Source: Apus apus (taxonomy: Eukaryota > Chordata > Aves > Apodiformes > Apodidae). From it: DNA of 64,000 bases. The notes under the pieces were generated by a model. The model was not told where the DNA came from. It did no database searches and saw only the letters and a list, made by a program, of their open reading frames with translations. Position numbers and translations under genes: made by a program. The DNA lies in assembly GCF_020740795.1 (NCBI RefSeq), contig NC_067287.1, positions 15,143,501 to 15,207,500 on the forward strand, written 5' to 3'. Below are positions 51,801 through 64,000 of the stretch, piece by piece (position 1 is the stretch's first letter; every line of letters starts with the position of its first letter).

Positions 51801-54800
51801 AGCTTGCTTGGCATGCAAAACAGCTGCAGACCTCCAGATCTCATTATTGGCGATCAGCAAATCATAATATCAGTGAAACATTCTGTGATTATCAGCTCTC
51901 AGGTTTACATGTGCAGTTTATACAATCACAGTCAATCTAATTTCAGGGAAAAATTCTAGCTATCATTGTGCTAAGTGTCCTGAAAAATTTTATGCTCTCT
52001 CTACTGTCTGGATAGACTTTGTTGTTTTTTAAGATAACACATAACAATGGAAAGTCCAAGGAATTTTCTCCCATAATTCACATGCAAATATTTGTTAATG
52101 TGAAAAAAAAAGAAAATTAAAAAAAAAAAAAAAGAGAATAAAAGAAAAACAAAAATTACAGGAAATCCTCAATGTACATAATTAACTTTGAATAAGATTT
52201 TATACTTGCTATCTTCTTCTAAAGAAATAGTGGAATGTATGTGCCGTTTGAGAAGAGTCCTAACCTTGGAGTGCTTATGAGACACTTCCATTGCTACTTG
52301 CTACCTTGTATTTTTCCTAGAAAGTGCCATCAGTGTCTTACAAACAAAACCAAAACCACCCTGACCTGAAGAATTTCCAGATTAGATTAGAGGCACCAGG
52401 TGAGTATAGCAGTAAGCCATAAATGAAGCAAGCACAAAGTAGCTATGCATTCATGATGAAAATTGTCAGATTTCTTGGATATAATAGAAGGAAAGGATTT
52501 GAAGGGAATAAGGAAGCTATTCTGCAAATCTGTATGAAGAGCACTGTCCTGTTACAAAAGCAGGTATGAGTGGATTGACATCCTCAGAATTTTTTACATA
52601 GTACAGTTCGTGGAACAGCAGAAAGTCTGAAGACCAGTGGCCCTAAAAGGCCTAGATACTGTAGTTTGTCATAACAGATTATAGAAGGGTCACAAGACAG
52701 GTTATCAAACCTTGTTTTAATGTTCAAAGTATTTATAAATAATAGATATTTCTACGAGGTTTGTTAGATGGAGTAGAAATGCAGAGGCACTAAGAGATGC
52801 AGGCTCACGTACACTATTATACAGCAATAATCAACAGTACTGTAGTAATCTGCCAGTGCAGAAACAAGTTTGTTTTTATAGGTAAACTACAGAAAAAGAA
52901 TACTCCAAACAGTTGCCGTATTGCATGGTGGCTAAATAGCCAAATACTGGAAGCAAATATTTATTAATGTGAATGAGTATGTGTGGGCTACCACAACATG
53001 GAACGTGTAATTACACTATTTACTTCTCTTTGTTGTGCCAGATCATAATTGTGTGGTTCTGTTTGACTTTCAAATCAGAGTTATTAATGCGTGTATGTGC
53101 CACTACGGTTGCTGCTTTACTGACACACTTAGCATCCTTACTCCTGCAGGATCTGAGCTGGAGGTCAAGCATAGAAACTGCAACATGTTAAATAAATCAA
53201 CATAATGAATAAAACGCCAAAATGTAAGCTGTGAGAGAGAGATGAAGCTGAAATTTAAGTTTCCTAGAGCAAATTTGAAAAAGACAAAGGAAGAGTGAAG
53301 GAAAGAAAATAACAAACATTTGGAAGAGCAGTGCAATGCTTAGAGTGTAGCCTAAATTGGTGGAGGGACTGATATTGCCTGGTCCTTATTTTCCTCCCAA
53401 GTATGATCACAGACTTGTTTCAGGTAACAAAGCTGAGTAGCATCACCACAGAATTCCCAGGAATAATGGTGATTGTAGCAGCCATAATAGGTTTTATAAC
53501 CTACTGCCATTCCATGTAAACCCACCAAACTGTAAAGAAGGGAGAAGTTATGCCATCAGCACTATCCAACCAAAACAGAAAGAAGATAAATATTTTCTCC
53601 CACTTGTACAACCTTTCAGAATGTATATTTATCAGAGGTCTTAACACCCACTTGAAAACATACTCACAGATATTTAAACAATGACGTTTGTCCCAGCCTG
53701 TCTGTCTGTTGAGTTTGAAAAACTGTTTTATGCAACTAGTCAGTTTGGACTTTTGTTATTTCAAACAAGTTGGAGCACATACCTCTTAAAAGTAGAAGTG
53801 CTAATTTTAGTTAACTTTTGGTATGTAATGGGATCACAGTAGAAGCTAAACTTGACTACAGGTAATTTTAGATTATTATGTTTGGATGATAATTTGTCTC
53901 TAAATATGTAGCTGCACTGTTTTCAGTCTAGACCCCCTAGCGGGGTCATATTAATTGTACTTTGTTACCTTGACTTAAGTTATTTCTAAATCCAATTTAA
54001 ACTTGCCCTCATCTTTTCATAAACTCTGACAAAGTTCAGTTGAAGCTTTCTTTGTGTCCTAATAACATCAGTATTCAGAGTCAATGGCTGTATTATCATC
54101 TTACCAGGAACTTTCTTTACTTAGAATTGTTCTCTCTTTAACAGTCTGGCTTGTAATTACAACACATTGTAGCAAATGCTCTACTGTATGTTTTACATAA
54201 CTGTTTAAATAGCTAATGCATGGCAAATATAACTCATGGAGGTAAAAGAGATCTGATGAGAGGCATTTACCTTTGCCCACATAACACCTCAGTGAAGACT
54301 GTACAGATAGAATTTTCATAACATTTGCAAGGAAGAAAAGCTGAAAAACTGTTTAAAAATCAGAAATGTAAGCAAAAGTTTTCAGTGTAGCTTGAAACAT
54401 GTCTTCATTGAAAAAGCCATACAGTTAGTTATATTTGCTTTTTCTGGCTGTCCTCAAATCTATCTTTGAAAAGACTTTTTGTAGTTGTGAAGTTATTTAT
54501 TTGGAATTTTAAATTCCCTTCTAAATTCCCATGCTTTTCCCTGAGAAGGGCACAAATTTGAATTTAACAGGCTTTGAGGTAAGAACAGAGCTTATAGGTA
54601 ATTACTACTGAAGCAGCTTTAGTTTAAAAGAAAAAAGAAAACTTCTCTCAATCTTTTGTTTCACTTATCACATGACAACAAATAAAATTTTAACTGAATA
54701 CTGTACAAAAAGAAGATATTTACATCAGAGGAGGCTGCCAGTCTCAGGGGTTGATAGTACTGTGCAGGATACACTGTTTAGTGCTTAACAAAAAAAGCCC

Positions 54801-57740
54801 ATCAATTGACTGCAACACAAAAAAGGATCCAGCTCTACTGGCAGAGGTTTTGTAGCACATTTACATCTTTATTCTATGCTTCTTATTGTGTACCACATTG
54901 TTATCCTGAGAGCTAGTTGCCTTCAAGTCCCAAGTAGTCAAACACGCTAGAAAAAAGTAAAGCACTACTGAAAATTATGACCATCAGGAGGACCTAAGAA
55001 ACCAGAGAAATAGAAATTGGATTTGTTTGCTGCTTTGCTGAGCTATAATGCTGCTGAAATTGTCACCCCAGTGTCACTGTGCCCTTTTAGTCTAGAAGTC
55101 CATCTTAAATGAGAAATAACATCCTTCAAGAATTAATCCCTTCAGAGACAGACACTTGCTGGTTTTGCCACAAGAATGAAGAGCACACAAGTTTCAGTAT
55201 TGTAGCCTATCAGGAACACAAAGAAAATAACTATTAAAATGACAGTTCCTCAAGAAGTTTACATTTCCTCACTCTGGAATTCAAGATAACTGAGAAGGTG
55301 TAAAGGGAGCAGAGTAAAAGCTTTTATTTCACCAAGAAAACCTGAATTACATCCAAGAAAACTGGACCTCCTCAGTCCATAGCAGACTTTCAAAGAAATC
55401 ACGTAGTTACCCCAAAGTTCACCTGCTTCTGCTGTCAGTCATGGTCTGAAACACAGTTTTGCCACAGCAATCTGTTATTTTGCCCCTGGTTTAGCAAGAG
55501 TCCTACAGCAAACAAATCCCTTCGGAGTGATCGTCCAGCTATTACTGTTCATTTGGAAGCATCTGGATCCATGAACTGCACTTCAGCTGGTGGTGCTGTG
55601 CAAGCACACTGCCCAAGGACAAGGGCAGCATCCCAGGAGCAGTGCAATGGCAGAAAGCAGGATTTCTTCAAGTGCAGAATTTTCAAGGCAACCATGGAGC
55701 TCTCAGCCAATGTTGTTTCCAATCTACTTAACAAGGGATCTTGCCATCTGTTTGTGCTGGAGAAGGACCAGCCAGCAAGAGCATCTGTTAAAGCATGTGA
55801 AGACCTGTCTGCACTCCAAGAGAGCTGCGCCTCAGGTTAGTTGGACTCAGGCTACAGAGCACCAAAAGCCCACCACGCATTGCCTGGTCACAGTGAAGCA
55901 CTCCAAAGGCAGCCTACAGTACTGCTTCAAATAAAGACACCTGCCTGACAAAATGCTGAATTTTGTAGCTGAACAAGTCAATTTAGTTTCCTAGAGGGCT
56001 GGGATTACAGACTAATTTTTGGAGCAGTCTCCTGTGACTGCCAGGTGAGGAGCTGTACCTTCAAGCTCTGCTGGACTGCAAGAGTAGTGAAGGGTTTGTA
56101 CAACAAAAGCCCCAGGAACCACCAGTGTTTCCCAGCAGCTGATTCCTGCCTGGAAAGCAGAACAGACTCACTATAATCTAGAACAAACGTTACCATGCGC
56201 AGCAGCAACTGTTTTGTACGGAGTAAATGCAAACCAGTCTGCCATGTGCAGCCACAGTCTGGAGTAATAGCAAGCAGTAATTACTGCAGTAATCATATCA
56301 AATTAATTAAATCTGAAGTTTGAATAGCAACACACTGAAGTATGCAGTCATTCTCACCTCATAAAATTATGATGTTTTACTTGATGCTGAACATACTGCA
56401 TCCCACACAGACCCAGTACTTGGAAGAGTAAGATCATTACTCATCATAGACAAAGTTTACTGCATAAGAATGAGAGCACTGTTCTAAATCCAGCTACTAC
56501 TAGTGCCACAATTACAAAAATCAGTATTACTATTAAGCCATTTCCACATTTAGTAGCAAGGGGTTTTTTTGTTTATGAAGTGGAGAACAATTCCAAAGCA
56601 ACTCACAAGCAAGTTAAGAGAGAATTATGCAGAGGGATGCTGGGACTTGCTCAGCTATCCCATTGTCACAGAACCCTCCTATTATACTAAATTACCATTT
56701 TCCCACTAACTGTTGCCACAAGAACTGGTCCAAACTACCATGACAGAGGAAATCAGTGTTAGAATACTGCACATTCATCTCGTCCCTGTAAATTACTCAA
56801 GCACGGTCATGGCTGGTCCCAGTTTGTGAGGCTGAAGACTCAGAACAAGAGGAAGATGACGCATCATAGGGCTCAGACACTAAACAAAGTTTAAACAGAA
56901 CCAGATCAGTCCCATTTTCAAAACTTCCTGACCAAAACAAGCACCCTATGTTCTGAATTATGCTTCCAATATTTATATATTATCAATAAGTGAATTTATG
57001 CTAATAAGAAACAGAATCAGTATTTTTTGGAAGCACATTTGTTATATAACCAGGTTAGCTCTACCATACATACTCCTTCCAGTATGGTAAAGATTTATAC
57101 TATACCTATTTTGAACCAACTGATCAAGACCAATATTATTTCATAGGTTGTTCCTATAGCTCTACAAACTCCCAGCAACAAAAGCCACCTCATAGTACAA
57201 TATTAAGAGCATAACTTCTAATATGAAGGAGCTGTTATTTAAAAAGCATTCTTCTGCCACAAACCACCACCACCTCCCCTTACATTTCCTAGAAATATAC
57301 TGCTGTCTTAAGAAAAAAACAACCTCAGGAATCTTTCCTTCACACTGCTGCTTCCAACTCTCCCAATGTCAAGGGTAATTCAGCAATAACTTCTGCAGTG
57401 ACACTGCACTGTATAGCAGTTACGATGGTTTTATTGCATGGTTAATAAATAGAATATAAATGACAAGAGAAACAGCTTTTATTTCAGCATCTTCTCAACA
57501 GTAGCACAAAAAATGAGGAAAATATAGCACAGAATTTATTCACTAGTAGTTTCCTTGACTTTTTCCTTTTTGAGTTTTCTTTGGAGACAGTCCCTCTTTC
57601 TCCTTGTCTTCAGACAACATATTTCCAAACAATTTGTTAGAATTTTAAGACAGGTTAAGCCATTGGTATAAATTAGATCCCAGTTCAAAAATATTATGTA
57701 AAGTGCTCCTATCAGGACTTGTTCAGCTCAAGGAATGACT

Positions 57741-57746
57741 TTTATT
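57741..57746 (-). terminator. ERCC3: Candidate polyadenylation signal of ERCC3
   Basis: AATAAA on the minus strand, the first canonical signal found after the ERCC3 stop codon, implies a 3'UTR of about 0.4 kb. Further AATAAA hexamers lie beyond it (for example near 57535 and 57478), so alternative ends are possible. Confidence 0.45.
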
Positions 57747-58149
57747 TAAGCATTTTAAAAAACAGTATTTTGTGAAGCAGACACAATAATCAGATAAATA
57801 ATATTTCAAACATCAGTACAAACTAATTTACAAAACCTTTCCAGAATTCTTCTGAAAAAGGGTCTTCAGCTGATAAAAATAAATTCTATTAATTACCCTG
57901 AAAACCAGACAGGTATAACCAGGATCCAGTCACTGGATAAGATCTTCCCTGTGGTAAGTTTTAGTTCCTTTTCTCATTTCACACTCAGCCATGAAAGCAC
58001 ATATATTGCTAAGTAAATATGTGGCTTTAAAGATGCACGTAAGAAAAGTCTTTTTTAAAGGACCTGTCAGATATTTCAACTCCATATTTTTAGTTATGGA
58101 AACAGGTCCATAGATCCACAGTTTTACCAACAAGCACAGATGAAGGACA

Positions 58150-63959
<5,810 letters not shown>

Positions 63960-64000
63960 CTGGAAAGAACATAAGATATGCAAATTAAATCAAGATTTCT

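Larger units (their letters stand above)
50913..58149. other. CYP27C1-ERCC3 intergenic sequence
   Basis: This is mostly AT-rich sequence. Besides the CR1 copy at 51657-51800 it holds an A-rich run (52104-52150) and a small GC hairpin (53931-53947). The right end is the ERCC3 3'UTR. Open frames at 55553-55934 and elsewhere show no recognised family. No RNA gene was seen. Confidence 0.6.

Noticed and set aside
55553-55934. Two overlapping plus-strand frames of 95 and 114 codons upstream of CYP27C1
   Set aside because: They overlap in different frames, show no homology I recognise and no splice or promoter evidence.

Overview
This is vertebrate nuclear DNA, most likely from a bird. Genes are split into short exons with GT-AG introns, two CpG-rich promoter regions are present, and the recognisable transposons are all CR1 LINE fragments of the avian/reptilian type (five, all truncated). 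I identified three protein-coding genes, all on the minus strand. Their order matches the human chr2q14.3 block BIN1 - CYP27C1 - ERCC3. No bacterial genes, CRISPR arrays, retroviral genes or structural RNA genes were found.

Layout, left to right. 1-11800 is the 5' part of BIN1 intron 1. 11801-11884 is the first BIN1 coding exon, inside a CpG island (about 11510-12120) that holds its 5'UTR and promoter. 12130-29236 is the intergenic region between BIN1 and CYP27C1, with two long CR1 fragments and a strong CTCF-type motif at 25112-25125. 29237-48363 is a complete CYP27C1 gene of nine coding exons. They join in frame to a 556-residue mitochondrial-type cytochrome P450 with all hallmark motifs intact. 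A CpG island (about 46880-48330) covers its exon 1 and the start of intron 1. 48364-58149 is the CYP27C1-ERCC3 intergenic region and the ERCC3 3'UTR, with two short CR1 fragments. 58150-63959 holds the last five coding exons of ERCC3 (XPB); the rest of that gene lies beyond the right edge.

The three genes do not form a pathway. BIN1 is a membrane-curving N-BAR adaptor, CYP27C1 is a retinoid 3,4-desaturase, and ERCC3 is the XPB helicase/translocase of TFIIH. They are neighbours by conserved synteny. The exon joins were worked out by hand from splice sites, reading phase and knowledge of the families. I found no convincing new gene or system. The points most worth a second look are the fully intact avian CYP27C1, two CTCF-type motifs in the same orientation on either side of the BIN1 promoter, a TATA/GC-box promoter candidate inside the CYP27C1 intron-1 CpG island, an open in-frame extension upstream of the BIN1 start, and several small perfect inverted or tandem repeats.
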